From Cytobacillus firmus (GTDB lineage: Bacteria > Bacillota > Bacilli > Bacillales > Cytobacillaceae), in contig NZ_CP098323.1 of NCBI RefSeq assembly GCF_023657595.1, positions 706,001 through 770,000 of the forward strand: a stretch of DNA of 64,000 nt. Direction: 5' to 3'. This document shows positions 42,830 to 51,966 of this stretch, piece by piece. Under the pieces are notes generated by a model. It was not told the DNA's origin and did no database searches. It saw nothing but the letters and a program-made list of their open reading frames with translations. Numbering within the stretch: position 1 is the first letter of the stretch; each line of letters opens with the position of its first letter. A program made the position numbers and the translations under genes.

Positions 42830-43270
42830 ATGAAATTAACTATCTTTTATTCAATGCCAGGGGATGACATCTTAAAAGGAATCATGCAACTTCATAGGAA
42901 CATATTCGGCGACTCTGAAGACTTAGTCAGTAAGATGAAAAGCAAATCTCATTTGCTGGTGCAGACAGCTATGGCTGAAGAAAGAGTGATTGGGTATAAA
43001 ATGGGATATCCCCTTGATGATGATACCTTTTATAGCTGGTTAGGCGGAGTAGACCCTGAATACAGGGAGAACGGGATTGCTTCCATGCTAATGGAAAAGC
43101 AGCATGAATATTTAACAGAAATGGGATTTAAGATGGTGCGGACGAAGACGATGAACAAATGGAGAGGCATGCTGATTTTGAATATTAAGCATGGATTTGA
43201 TGTTATTGAAACTTACACGGATGAAAAAGGACTGCATAAGATCGTGCTGGAGAAACGATTGCAAACTTAA
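42830..43270 (+). CDS. GNAT family N-acetyltransferase
   Basis: The 146-residue protein has the acetyl-CoA loop EYRENGIASMLMEKQHEYL (R-x-x-G-x-A) and the strand pattern of GNAT. AGGAGGG precedes the ATG at 8 bp. The substrate is unknown. Confidence 0.82.
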   Translation: MKLTIFYSMPGDDILKGIMQLHRNIFGDSEDLVSKMKSKSHLLVQTAMAEERVIGYKMGYPLDDDTFYSWLGGVDPEYRENGIASMLMEKQHEYLTEMGFKMVRTKTMNKWRGMLILNIKHGFDVIETYTDEKGLHKIVLEKRLQT

Positions 43271-43298
43271 GGCTGCCGAAAAAGGACAGCCTTTCTTT
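43270..43298 (+). terminator. Terminator after the acetyltransferase gene
   Basis: AAGGCTGCCGAAAAAGGACAGCCTTTCTTT, a 7-8 bp stem with T-rich tail. Confidence 0.75.
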
Positions 43299-43361
43299 AT
43301 TTGTTCATGAAATATTCATAATTACCGGAATAATATTCATTCACCCTGTCTTTTTGGGGGT

Positions 43362-43436
43362 CGCGAACCTATATATATATATGAAAGGGTTGCGATTCTC
43401 GAATCTGCCAAACCGAATCTAGCAGAATTCGAGCAT
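43362..43436. other. AT tract and hairpins upstream of the phage-type replication cassette
   Basis: TCGCGAACC and GGTTGCGA bracket a TATATATATATAT tract (about 43363-43397). Next, CTCGAATCTGC (43398) and GCAGAATTCGAG (43422) form a second inverted repeat with one bulge. AT tracts plus inverted repeats in front of an initiator gene fit an origin or autoregulatory site, but nothing here proves function. Confidence 0.4.
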
Positions 43437-43458
43437 TAAAAATAGTGGAGGGATGTAT

Positions 43459-44202
43459 ATGAGTTCACTTTTAGTAGATGAAAGGCCTATGTTAATTCTT
43501 CCGTCATTGGCGGAAAAGGTGGGATTGAATGAGGCGGTGCTCATTCAGCAGATTCATTATTGGCTTGTGAAGAGCGGGCATGTAAAAGAAGGGCGCAAAT
43601 GGATTTACAATACATATAAAGATTGGAAGAAGCAGATGCCATTTTGGTCCCATGCGACGATTGGACGTACCATTCGTTCCCTTGAGGAAATGGGGTTTTT
43701 GATATCTGCGAATTTTAATGCCAGTAAGATGGATAAGACCAAGTGGTACACGATTGATTATGAAAAAATAGCTGAATTGGAAGCATCACTTGGAGTAGAA
43801 CATCGAGTATCTCAAGTTGAAGAAATGAATATAACAGATTGCAACCCCGTGGATGACAATGTGCAACAGCCAGTACCAGAGAGTACTACAGAGACAACAA
43901 CAGAGAAAAAATATATCCCTTATGCTGAGGTTATCGAATACCTGAACAGCCAAACCCATACTGCATATCGGACAGGCTCGAAGAAAACGAAGAAGCTGAT
44001 CCGGGCCCGGTGGCTGGAGGGATTCAGTCTCGATGATTTTAAAAAAGTGATCGACCTGAAGGCGGAGGAATGGCTGCATGATCCTTACTGGAGAAAGTTT
44101 CTGAGGCCGGAAACGCTGTTTGGCTCCCGCTTTGAATCGTACTTGAATCAAAAGCCGCTTGGTAAGCTGCTGCGGGAGGAGGACTTTAACCTTGATGACT
44201 AA
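43459..44202 (+). CDS. Phage-type replication initiator-like protein with conserved phage C-terminal domain
   Basis: The 247-residue protein has an N-terminal winged-helix region (LPSLAEKVGLNEAVLIQQIHYWL, SHATIGRTIRSLEEMGFL) as in phage replisome organisers, a variable polar linker (about 110-155, rich in Thr/Glu/Val) and a C-terminal conserved phage domain (VIEYLNSQTHTAYRTGSKKTKKLIRARWLEGFSLDDFKKVIDLKAEEW, ending in RPETLFGSRFESYLNQ). ATG 43459 has GGAGG at seven bases. It plays the DnaD-like or SPP1 G38P-like role of origin recognition, by analogy with its neighbours. Confidence 0.82.
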   Translation: MSSLLVDERPMLILPSLAEKVGLNEAVLIQQIHYWLVKSGHVKEGRKWIYNTYKDWKKQMPFWSHATIGRTIRSLEEMGFLISANFNASKMDKTKWYTIDYEKIAELEASLGVEHRVSQVEEMNITDCNPVDDNVQQPVPESTTETTTEKKYIPYAEVIEYLNSQTHTAYRTGSKKTKKLIRARWLEGFSLDDFKKVIDLKAEEWLHDPYWRKFLRPETLFGSRFESYLNQKPLGKLLREEDFNLDD

Positions 44203-44536
44203 ACGGGATACGTATACGCTGCTAGAGCTGATTGCCGGTTATTACGAGCAGTTTGAGGTGAATCAGCAGAAAATTGATAACTGGCACGAGGTGCTGCAGC
44301 CATATGAGGTTGAAGAACTTCGCCTGAATTTGTATCGGCATGTGGAGGTGTCACCTTATCCGCCGAAGATATCGGATTTGGTGCGGAAATCTGCGGCTGT
44401 TTCCAGAGCGGTTCCGGATTGCCGGGATACGGCCTATGTTGTGCCGATATCCTGGAAGCCGGCAAGAGAGGAAGTGATTCAGGCAGAGCTGGCGAAAATG
44501 CGGGAGATACTCGGAATAGCCAGGGGGGAAGCCTGA
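44195..44536 (+). CDS. Replicative helicase loader/inhibitor (SPP1 G39P-like)
   Basis: The 113-residue product starts MTKRDTYTLLELIAGYYEQF. The pattern EVNQQKIDNWHEVLQPYEVEELRLNLYRHVEVSPYPPKISDLV matches the N-terminal domain of phage G39P-type proteins, which bind the DnaB-type helicase and deliver it to the origin. It overlaps the upstream gene by 8 bp and the downstream helicase by one base (TGATG), so all three are coupled. Confidence 0.78.
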   Translation: MTKRDTYTLLELIAGYYEQFEVNQQKIDNWHEVLQPYEVEELRLNLYRHVEVSPYPPKISDLVRKSAAVSRAVPDCRDTAYVVPISWKPAREEVIQAELAKMREILGIARGEA

Positions 44537-45846
44537 TGCAAGGTTACGGGCTCTACAGCCAGGAGGCAGAAGAGGCGACAGTGGGAGCGCTGTTTTTGGA
44601 GGATGGGCTTATCAAAGACTGTACGCTGCGGCCGGAACACTTTTATTTAGCGAGACTTAAGCGGCTGATGACGATTATCCTGCAGCTTGATGCGAAGGGG
44701 AAGCCTGTTGATGTGATTTCAGTTGTGGAGGAAGCGGGCCCTCACAATCTTGAGAGCATTGGGGGAATCGGCTATATCACCCAGATTGCCGGTAGTGTTC
44801 CGACAGTGGCGAACTTTACATTTTATCAGGATACGGTTCTTGAATATTACCAGAAGCGCAAGGCTGTCGAAATTGCGGGGCGAATTCAGGAAAATGCGCA
44901 GACTGGAGATATCTCCTGTACCTTGAGGGAGGGTATTCAGGAGCTCATGCAGATAGAAGATCACGTTGGTGATGATGACTTGGGGGAGGTTCTGCCTTCT
45001 TTGGTGGAGCTTTACGGGGAATCGGAAAAGGATCTGGGGGAAATGACCGGGATTCCGTCTGGTTTTAGGAATCTGGATAAGCTGACCGGCGGATTTCAGG
45101 AATCTGATTTGATAATTGTCGGAGCGAGGCCCAGTGTCGGGAAAACAGCCTTTGCTCTAAATATGGCTCTGAACGCGGCTGGTCAGGATGCGGCTCTTAT
45201 TTTTTCACTGGAGATGTCCAAAAAGCAGCTCCTGAAAAGGATGATCAGCTGCAAAGGGGAAATCAGTTCGATTAAAATGAGAAACCCCAAGCGCTATTTC
45301 GGTGAGGGGGACTGGTCTCAATTTTCCGATGTGATGGGGGCGTTTGGTGAGGTGAAGCTGCATATTTTCGACCAGGCGGGAATGGATATCGGGTACATCT
45401 GGTCCAAGGTCAGAAAAGCACGCCGGAAGTACGGGGAGGGTAAACGGATGCTGGTGGTGATTGATTATCTGCAGCTGATTGCGGGGGATCCCAGGCATCA
45501 GAACCGTCAGGCGGAGATCAGCGAGATCAGCCGGAAGCTGAAGACGATGGCAAGGGATTTGAATGTAGCGGTCATTGCCCTGTCACAGCTGAGCAGGGGC
45601 GTGGAGAGCAGGCAGGACAAGCGGCCGATGCTATCAGATTTGCGGGAGAGCGGGCAGATTGAGCAGGATGCAGATGTGATAGCGTTTTTATACCGTGATG
45701 ATTATTACTATAGGGAATCCGACCGCAAGGATACGATTGAGATCATCCTCGCCAAACAGCGGAATGGGCCGATTGGGACAGTACGGCTGGCGTTTATGAA
45801 GGAGATTGGGAAGTTTGGAGATCTGCCGCCGGGGGAGTTAGGGTGA
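44536..45846 (+). CDS. DnaB-type replicative helicase, phage variety
   Basis: The 436-residue protein has the DnaB N-terminal domain (about 1-105, YSQEAEEATVGALFLEDG) and the RecA-like core: IPSGFRNLDKLTGGFQESDLIIVGARPSVGKTAFALNMA with Walker A, MLVVIDYLQLI (Walker B), SLEMSKKQL and SDLRESGQIEQDADVI. It resembles SPP1 G40P in size and context and is distinct from the chromosomal DnaB usually found near rplI (inferred from context; not compared). ATG 44536 starts on the stop codon of the loader gene. Confidence 0.88.
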   Translation: MQGYGLYSQEAEEATVGALFLEDGLIKDCTLRPEHFYLARLKRLMTIILQLDAKGKPVDVISVVEEAGPHNLESIGGIGYITQIAGSVPTVANFTFYQDTVLEYYQKRKAVEIAGRIQENAQTGDISCTLREGIQELMQIEDHVGDDDLGEVLPSLVELYGESEKDLGEMTGIPSGFRNLDKLTGGFQESDLIIVGARPSVGKTAFALNMALNAAGQDAALIFSLEMSKKQLLKRMISCKGEISSIKMRNPKRYFGEGDWSQFSDVMGAFGEVKLHIFDQAGMDIGYIWSKVRKARRKYGEGKRMLVVIDYLQLIAGDPRHQNRQAEISEISRKLKTMARDLNVAVIALSQLSRGVESRQDKRPMLSDLRESGQIEQDADVIAFLYRDDYYYRESDRKDTIEIILAKQRNGPIGTVRLAFMKEIGKFGDLPPGELG

Positions 45847-46052
45847 GCGAAGCGAATTGGATGGAATGCACATTTGGCATAAAGAGTTTGAATACATGAG
45901 AGGTACTAATCGAGCAAAATAGTTTAGCGAGCGGCATTAATCACGTAAAATAGTGCTCCTCAGATTGGAAGACCGACGACGAGCAACGCAACCGCAACCG
46001 ATTGGTTCCCCTGATTTTAGCAAAATTATCATGCATTCCCGCCTGACCTGAA

Positions 46053-46074
46053 AAAGGGACAGCCTCACTGTCCC
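46053..46074 (-). terminator. Terminator of the ger operon
   Basis: On the minus strand GGGACAG-TGAGG-CTGTCCC then TTTTTC, two bases after the gerC-type stop. Confidence 0.85.
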
Positions 46075-46075
46075 A

Positions 46076-47158
46076 TCAGGTTGTTCTTAAGTACCCTTCA
46101 TTTTGGATGTCTATGTTGAATTGGATATCAGATTTCAAGTTTGGATAGTAAATGGACCGCCAGTTTTTCAGCTCTTTTCGGTCGATTTTAGTGCGATACA
46201 ATTGGCCTAAGCCCAAAATATCTGCTTCGCTTTCCTGGAGTGTGGCTAACATGCTGCTGAATCGGCTTGACAGGAGATGGCTCAATTCTTTCTTGATCAT
46301 GACACTGGATGTTTTGCCTCTTGTTTCAAGTACGACAACCTTTAGGTTTATTCGGCTCTTCAAAACTGGCTGTTTATCAGTCAAGTCAGTATGGTGGTCC
46401 ATGGAGTTGCCGATGATCATGACACTTGCGTGATTCAGGACTTCAATTTGTCCATGGGTGCTTTCATTATTAAACGCGTTAAATAGCAGGGTTTCGTCAT
46501 TACTGATCTGCTCCACCATCTTTCCGTTTTTAATAACGGCAGAGCCTGCTTGTTCGTAAGTTGTCGTTTCTCCCGTCACAATCAGGGGGATAGCTACATC
46601 TCGTGTATAGGAATGGATGCTGCGGTAGACTTCCCATATCCTTGTAAGGGCAATCTCCGGATTCCAGCCTGCATTTTTTTCGAAATAATCGAACATGTTG
46701 GTTCCTTTAAGATTCTTTGATTCTGAGAGTATCGAAAAAAATTCATCCATGTTCTGGTCACAAATCGTGACTAGTGCTTTTGGTGATACCTCCCGTGATC
46801 TCATGAAACCGGCGATGATGTCTTTCATGCCTTTCTCCGCTGTTTTCCGCTCAATCATGATGACTTTTACATGAAGCAGATCTACGCTGGTTTCCATGTT
46901 TCGGCTGATGACATCAACCGCGTGGGAAATGGTCTTCCCCGTACCGGATACAATCTTTACTTCCATAGACCCTTCCACAGGCTCAGGGATTTTTAGGAAA
47001 ACCTTGTATTGATCGTCTTCAACAGTAGAAATGCCAAGGACAACAGGAAGTGTCCGATGATTGATATCCCTAATATCCCAGCAGCCGGTTAATGTCATCA
47101 TTGCCAGAAGGAGACAGACAGTAATAGGGGCTTTAGATTTTAAATTAAATGGTTTCAT
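46076..47158 (-). CDS. Ger(x)C family spore germination lipoprotein
   Basis: The 360-residue lipoprotein has a lipobox (LLLAMMTLTGC) followed by the diagnostic WDIRDINHRTLPVVLGIS, and shows the three-domain GerAC layout with conserved SREVSPKALVTIC. It is the C subunit of a nutrient germinant receptor, located on the outer face of the spore inner membrane. It overlaps the B-subunit gene by 14 bp and is the last gene of the operon. Confidence 0.92.
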   Translation of the reverse strand: MKPFNLKSKAPITVCLLLAMMTLTGCWDIRDINHRTLPVVLGISTVEDDQYKVFLKIPEPVEGSMEVKIVSGTGKTISHAVDVISRNMETSVDLLHVKVIMIERKTAEKGMKDIIAGFMRSREVSPKALVTICDQNMDEFFSILSESKNLKGTNMFDYFEKNAGWNPEIALTRIWEVYRSIHSYTRDVAIPLIVTGETTTYEQAGSAVIKNGKMVEQISNDETLLFNAFNNESTHGQIEVLNHASVMIIGNSMDHHTDLTDKQPVLKSRINLKVVVLETRGKTSSVMIKKELSHLLSSRFSSMLATLQESEADILGLGQLYRTKIDRKELKNWRSIYYPNLKSDIQFNIDIQNEGYLRTT

Positions 47159-48224
47159 TTTTACCCTTCCTCTTCATGCGGCGTCCAAAGAAAAAGATTG
47201 AAAATGGAATGGCTATCAAAATGTAGAACCTCAGGAACGTATTCCACCAAAATAATTTCTCGACATCTTTCCAGTCCGGGATTAAAAAACATGAAAAATA
47301 GACTGCGGCAGATAGGGCGAGCAACAATTTTACCGGTTTAATGGAAGGAAAGTAATGACTTAAGATTCTGATTGTTTTCCAGGATACAAGGGCAAGGTAA
47401 AGCATGATAAAGGAGATGAGGCTTAACAGAAAAAACATCGTGACCCTGTCGAACATCAGCCAATTAATATTAATGGCATCCACTGCCACAACATAGGGCA
47501 GGAAGGTTGTAGCTGAGGTGGCCTGCCCAAAAGTCAGGACCGGAATATAGACTGAAAAAAGGAAAAAGGGAATAAGAAAGGCGGCAGCCCATAATACATA
47601 TTTTCTGTCATAGGAGAAATAAGGCTGGACAAAACCGAGAAACAGAAAGCCTCCGGAAAAAGCAAAAAAGCTTTCCAAGTATGTTCTCTTTATAATGAAA
47701 CCGAGATCTGCATCTAAAGGAACTAAGTACCTCCAATCCACGTTTTGAAAAGAAGTGAAGAAAATAAAGATGATGATAGGAAGAAATAAAAGGGATAGGA
47801 GGAGTCCTGTGCGAAAAATCGTTTCGACTCCTTTGGCTGCTATATAGGTCGAAATAGATATCAATAAGAGCATGATGGCCCATAAAGGAGTGTTTGATAA
47901 AAAGACAATAGTAATGATTTCGGCATAGGCCCGTAGCGTAATTAATAAAATCATACTGAAATATAAGAAAACCGGGGCGATAAAAAGGACCGCTGTGCCT
48001 TTTCCGATCCCCGCATAGATGCGAATGATGTCTTTTTTCGGAAAATAGCTAAGTCCCTTCATATAAATAGAGATGAAAATGAAATGAATGATCACGCCGA
48101 CCAGAACAGGAAGCCAGTGGCCCTGTTCTGTACTTGAAATCACATTGCCCGGATACATAAAGAAAATCAGGCCCAAATGGCTGATGATGTACATCAGCAT
48201 GACATGCAAACTTTTATCCGCCAT
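47145..48224 (-). CDS. Spore germination permease (GerAB/GerKB-type)
   Basis: The 359-residue protein has about ten membrane segments of the APC-type fold, as in GerAB (LHVMLMYIISHLGLIFFMYPG, the later HW... and LIPFFLFSVYIPVLTFGQATSA). It is the likely germinant-binding subunit. ATG 48224 is favoured over 48233 because AAAGGGA lies at better spacing. The gene overlaps the A-subunit gene by about 11 bp. Confidence 0.9.
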   Translation of the reverse strand: MADKSLHVMLMYIISHLGLIFFMYPGNVISSTEQGHWLPVLVGVIIHFIFISIYMKGLSYFPKKDIIRIYAGIGKGTAVLFIAPVFLYFSMILLITLRAYAEIITIVFLSNTPLWAIMLLLISISTYIAAKGVETIFRTGLLLSLLFLPIIIFIFFTSFQNVDWRYLVPLDADLGFIIKRTYLESFFAFSGGFLFLGFVQPYFSYDRKYVLWAAAFLIPFFLFSVYIPVLTFGQATSATTFLPYVVAVDAININWLMFDRVTMFFLLSLISFIMLYLALVSWKTIRILSHYFPSIKPVKLLLALSAAVYFSCFLIPDWKDVEKLFWWNTFLRFYILIAIPFSIFFFGRRMKRKGKNETI

Positions 48225-49548
48225 TGCTTTCATTCCCTTTTACATTTAAGTAGAGATAGGACTTTCCATAGGTATTGAGGCTTGCCAGGTAAGCGCCAAT
48301 GAAAACCAAGCCGGCAACCAGCCCTAAGATGCCAAATATTGCCGCGAGAAGCACAATGGCGTACTTGAACAGCCGAATGGAGACAGCATTCTGAAACCCG
48401 ACGATGGTTGAATTGGCAATGGTTGTGGCGGCAAGAATGATGATCAGCAGATTGCTGACTAATTTTGCTTCCACGGCAGCCTGTCCCAGGATAATTCCTC
48501 CGACCATTGTAATGGTGGGGCCAATGGATTTCGGCAGCCTTACACTTGCTTCCAGGATTAATTCAAGGATGACAAGCATGAGAATAATTTCTACCAAAGC
48601 CGGATAGGGAACCCCTTCACGGCTTTGGGCAACTGATAAAGCAAGCTGAATCTGCAATACTTCAGGGTTGACTGAGACCAAAGCCACATAAAGCCCAGGA
48701 CTGATCAGCGTCACCAGAATGCCGATGATTCTGATAATCCTAATGGCAAACATAATAGGAAGAGGAAAATTCCGGTCATTTTCAATAGCAAACATATCCC
48801 AGAACAGACTTGGGAGAATGAGAGCAAAAGGCAATCGATCTACGAACAGAACGACTTTTCCTTTTTTCAGATTCTGAACCGCATGATGGGGCAGCTCAGT
48901 CGTATTAAACTTTGAAATCGCATTCCAAGACGGAAACCCCAGCATTTTGGCAATCCCCTGCAGATCACATGCTTCCATTTGGATATTTTTTTCAATATGA
49001 TCACGAATGCTGTTAACCAGATTCACATCCGCTTGGCCGTCTAAATACAGCAAGGATAATTTGTTTTTGCGGCTGCAGCCGGCTAAAAAAGAGTCGATTC
49101 TGATTTCGTCTGAATTCATCAGTTTTCGGACGATGCCGATATTAGTATCGATTCCTTCTGTAAAGGAATCCAATGCCCCTTGAATAACATTTTCATTTGT
49201 GGGTGAATCAATCGAACGATCGAGCATAGCGGATACAGGCTCCATAATGATAAAACGGTCGGTGTTTTCAAAATGGATTACCAGCTTGCCTTCATAAATG
49301 GATGAAATGGCTTTTTGGACATCCCCTTCAAACACTTCCCCAATGGCCCGCCATAAATCCTCAGCAGGCTGATTCTGCAAAAGGATACTCTCCGCATGTT
49401 TGTGAAGCACCGTTCTCGTTTTAATAAAATCGATGAGTGTATTAAATCCCAGCAGCATCACGGCAGAATCGGCTAGATAGTCCCTTTGAAGATGAAAATC
49501 TCCGTTGTTCCCAAGCTCTGCTTTTATTTCATTAATAAATCGATCCAT
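48214..49548 (-). CDS. Spore germination protein GerA family
   Basis: The 444-residue protein has an N-terminal soluble part (about 1-235, with LLYLDGQADVNLVNSIRDHIEKNI and VVLFVDRLPFALILPSLFWDMF) and a C-terminal membrane part of 4-5 helices (EIILMLVILELILEASVRLPKSIGPTITMVGGIILGQAAV). It is the channel-forming A subunit of a ger-type receptor. It is slightly shorter than the usual 470-500. AAAGGGTAACC is present before the ATG. A convincing SigG promoter was not seen. Confidence 0.9.
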   Translation of the reverse strand: MDRFINEIKAELGNNGDFHLQRDYLADSAVMLLGFNTLIDFIKTRTVLHKHAESILLQNQPAEDLWRAIGEVFEGDVQKAISSIYEGKLVIHFENTDRFIIMEPVSAMLDRSIDSPTNENVIQGALDSFTEGIDTNIGIVRKLMNSDEIRIDSFLAGCSRKNKLSLLYLDGQADVNLVNSIRDHIEKNIQMEACDLQGIAKMLGFPSWNAISKFNTTELPHHAVQNLKKGKVVLFVDRLPFALILPSLFWDMFAIENDRNFPLPIMFAIRIIRIIGILVTLISPGLYVALVSVNPEVLQIQLALSVAQSREGVPYPALVEIILMLVILELILEASVRLPKSIGPTITMVGGIILGQAAVEAKLVSNLLIIILAATTIANSTIVGFQNAVSIRLFKYAIVLLAAIFGILGLVAGLVFIGAYLASLNTYGKSYLYLNVKGNESNGG

Positions 49549-49871
49549 TGCGGGTTACCCTTTCGTAAAGACATAAATATTATTAACTTTCGCTTGCTGG
49601 AAAATTTTATTCCTAAAAAATTTATTTGGAGTTTTAGCCCTCGGCTAAAAAAGAGAGGGGTGGACATCTTAAGCCTTTAAAGTGTTAATATAGGCGACTT
49701 TTCATAAGTGAAATGTCCAGTGAATGGCAATAATCAATCCAACTATCCCCCTCAAATCAGCCTGCCGCAAACAAACAGCCTCTTAATCCCGCTGGTCATC
49801 AAGAGAGTTCCGCCACCCAAAAAAGGAATTATCAAAACCAGGGAGGAATAAGTAATGCGGGAGGAATGACA
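49549..49871. other. Divergent intergenic region of 323 bp between ger operon and acetyltransferase
   Basis: It contains the ribosome binding sites of both flanking genes and a small perfect palindrome TTTTAGCC-CTC-GGCTAAAA (49632-49650). Neither strand has a T run after it, so it is more likely an operator than a terminator. No gene was found. Confidence 0.45.
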
Positions 49872-50330
49872 ATGAGAATTATCGCAGTTCACGAACATCC
49901 TCATTTATTGGATAGCGCAGTTCAATTTTTCTGGGAGAAGTGGGGAACAGAAGAAAACTTCACTTTTTACCAGGATTGCATGATTCACTCCGGGAAAACT
50001 GAGGACGGGATTCCGAGGTTTTATGCAGCCATCCAGGATGAGCAATTCATTGGCACGTATGCATTAATCCGCAATGATCTTAATAGCCGGCAGGATGTGC
50101 ATCCGTGGCTGGCATGTCTGTACATTGACCCGGACTGCAGAGGGAAGCAGTTTGGCGCCCGGCTGCTTGATCATGCTATTGAAGAAGCGGCGAACCTTGG
50201 ATTTAAAAAACTCTATCTTCAGACGGATTTGGAAGGGTATTATGAAAAATACGGCTGGACGCATCGAGGAGAGGTGTACGGGGCGGGCGGCGGCTCCATT
50301 CCCTTTTATGAAAAGGGGACAGGGACTTAA
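49872..50330 (+). CDS. GNAT family N-acetyltransferase
   Basis: The 152-residue protein shows YIDPDCRGKQFGARLLDHAIEEAA (R-G-x-x-F/G-A loop) and FKKLYLQTDLEGYYEKYGWTHRG, GNAT motifs A and B. ATG 49872 is chosen because GGAGGA lies 8 bp before it. No substrate can be named. It is convergent with the deacetylase gene and shares a terminator. Confidence 0.85.
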   Translation: MRIIAVHEHPHLLDSAVQFFWEKWGTEENFTFYQDCMIHSGKTEDGIPRFYAAIQDEQFIGTYALIRNDLNSRQDVHPWLACLYIDPDCRGKQFGARLLDHAIEEAANLGFKKLYLQTDLEGYYEKYGWTHRGEVYGAGGGSIPFYEKGTGT

Positions 50331-50332
50331 AA

Positions 50333-50364
50333 AGAAACGCTCAGGAAGAATCCTGAGCGTTTTG
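50333..50364. terminator. Bidirectional terminator
   Basis: AAACGCTCAGG-AAGAAT-CCTGAGCGTTTT, a perfect stem of about 11 bp with T-rich ends on both strands. Confidence 0.88.
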
Positions 50365-50372
50365 CTGAATGC

Positions 50373-51803
50373 TTATGATCTTTTTCCAAAAAACGTACCG
50401 GTCACTTCCTGTTCCTGCAGGGATAGAAGCTCGGAGACGGTAATGAATTCGTAGCCCTCTTTTTCCAGGTACTTCAGCAGGTCTGGAAGTGCTTGAGCAG
50501 TTGGCATATGGATGTCGTGCATTAAGACGATTGAGCCTGGCACGGCATTGGCCTTCACAATTTTTTGAATCGATGAAGCGTTTAGTGTTTTCCAGTCAAG
50601 TGAGTCGACAGACCAAAGAATAAGCGGTGTATGGGCCATTCCGGCAATTTTTTTCACATCTTCATTCATGGCGCCATAAGGCGGACGGACGGTTGCGGGA
50701 AGCTGGCCGCTTGCTTCCTTGATTTTGGCGCTGGCCTCTTCCATTTCTTTGCGGATTTCTTTTTCGCCGAGAGAAGAAAGGTCCGCATGGCTGTCACTGT
50801 GATTTCCGATTTCATGGCCTTCCGCAGCCACTTGGCTTGCGAGTGCAGGATAAAATTGCGCCTGACTGCCAAGCATATAAAAGGTAGCCTTTGCGTTATG
50901 CTTCTTTAAAATATCCAATATAAGCGGTGTGACTTTCGGGTGCGGCCCATCATCAAAGGTAAGAGCAATATACTTGCCGTTTGGATCAAGTGGAGCTGCT
51001 TCCTGTTCTTCGACTTCGGGTTCAGGCAGCTGGATGTCAGGGAGCTTCAAATGCAGGGCAATTTCATCCTTTAAGAGGGGACGAATCTGTTCGATTGGAA
51101 TTTTCACCTTGACCGCTCCGGCTGCACCGGCAGCAATTTCATATTCGTTAAAATAAAGCGTGAAATTCTTGCCGCTCAGTGACCATTTCCAGCTCGACGG
51201 ATTTTCAAGCGCTTCTTCAAGCATGTCATCAAACAGATAGTCCTGGAGTTCTTCCTTCTGGCCAATTTGGTTTTTTATCATCGTCCTGAGTGTTGTCAGT
51301 GACTCCTCATCCATATGGAAAACATCGGCAAGCTGCACCATTTTCTGATTCGCAAGGTCAATCGTGAACGTTTTGACCGCGGCCTGCCCATTGGCGCCGC
51401 CGGTGTACTGGTAGGCTTCAAATACCAGGGTGTACATGGTATCGGAGGCCTTTTTCGGCTCAGCTTTGATATTGAGATGGGCACGGAATTCTTCGCTGTC
51501 CAGCACTTGCCGGTTTGCCTGCACAAGTTCCAGGAATTCCATTTCCTGAGCCTGAATCCACTCTTTCATGGGTTTGTTTAAATTCTCAATTTTAGTTATA
51601 GGAGTACTGATCGCAAGGGTATAAGATTTCGTTTCCTTTGTCCGGGTTTCTAGGTTTAATCCGGGGAAAGCTGCCGGGGAAGTTGTTTCTGTTCTGGAAA
51701 AGGCCTGCAGGCTGGTGTCAGCTCCAGAGCTGATGAAAAAATAGATGCCCATAATGAAGAGGCAGAATACTGCCCACGAAGGCCATTTTAACCGCTTAAA
51801 CAA
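50373..51803 (-). CDS. Membrane-anchored polysaccharide deacetylase (PgdA-like, with DUF4163/DUF3298 region)
   Basis: The 476-residue protein has an N-terminal anchor (WAVFCLFIMGIYFFISS), a middle region of DUF4163 then DUF3298 type (about 55-255: YTLAISTPITKIENLNK, YQYTGGANGQAAVKTFTID) and a NodB domain (about 275-465) with TFDDGPHPKVT, the HSDSH zinc site, RPPYGAMN and LMHDIH. This is the arrangement of peptidoglycan N-acetylglucosamine deacetylases that confer lysozyme resistance. A TTG start at 51803 with AAAGGA upstream is chosen over an upstream extension to 51893 of unlikely composition. Confidence 0.85.
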   Translation of the reverse strand: MFKRLKWPSWAVFCLFIMGIYFFISSGADTSLQAFSRTETTSPAAFPGLNLETRTKETKSYTLAISTPITKIENLNKPMKEWIQAQEMEFLELVQANRQVLDSEEFRAHLNIKAEPKKASDTMYTLVFEAYQYTGGANGQAAVKTFTIDLANQKMVQLADVFHMDEESLTTLRTMIKNQIGQKEELQDYLFDDMLEEALENPSSWKWSLSGKNFTLYFNEYEIAAGAAGAVKVKIPIEQIRPLLKDEIALHLKLPDIQLPEPEVEEQEAAPLDPNGKYIALTFDDGPHPKVTPLILDILKKHNAKATFYMLGSQAQFYPALASQVAAEGHEIGNHSDSHADLSSLGEKEIRKEMEEASAKIKEASGQLPATVRPPYGAMNEDVKKIAGMAHTPLILWSVDSLDWKTLNASSIQKIVKANAVPGSIVLMHDIHMPTAQALPDLLKYLEKEGYEFITVSELLSLQEQEVTGTFFGKRS

Positions 51804-51966
51804 TGATATCTGTCCTTTCCTGTCTGTAAAATTATGACTCTCCAAAGATATAATTATATCAGGAAATCTTCGGGATGGAGAAAAATTCACCATTTACTTT
51901 TTAAAAAATATAGTATAGAATAACACTTTAATCCGACTAAAAAGATAAGAAAAGGAGTGAATGAGG

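Noticed and set aside
49549-49650. SigG promoter for the ger operon
   Set aside because: A GAATA-like -35 is visible, but no -10 matching the consensus lies at 17-18 bp.
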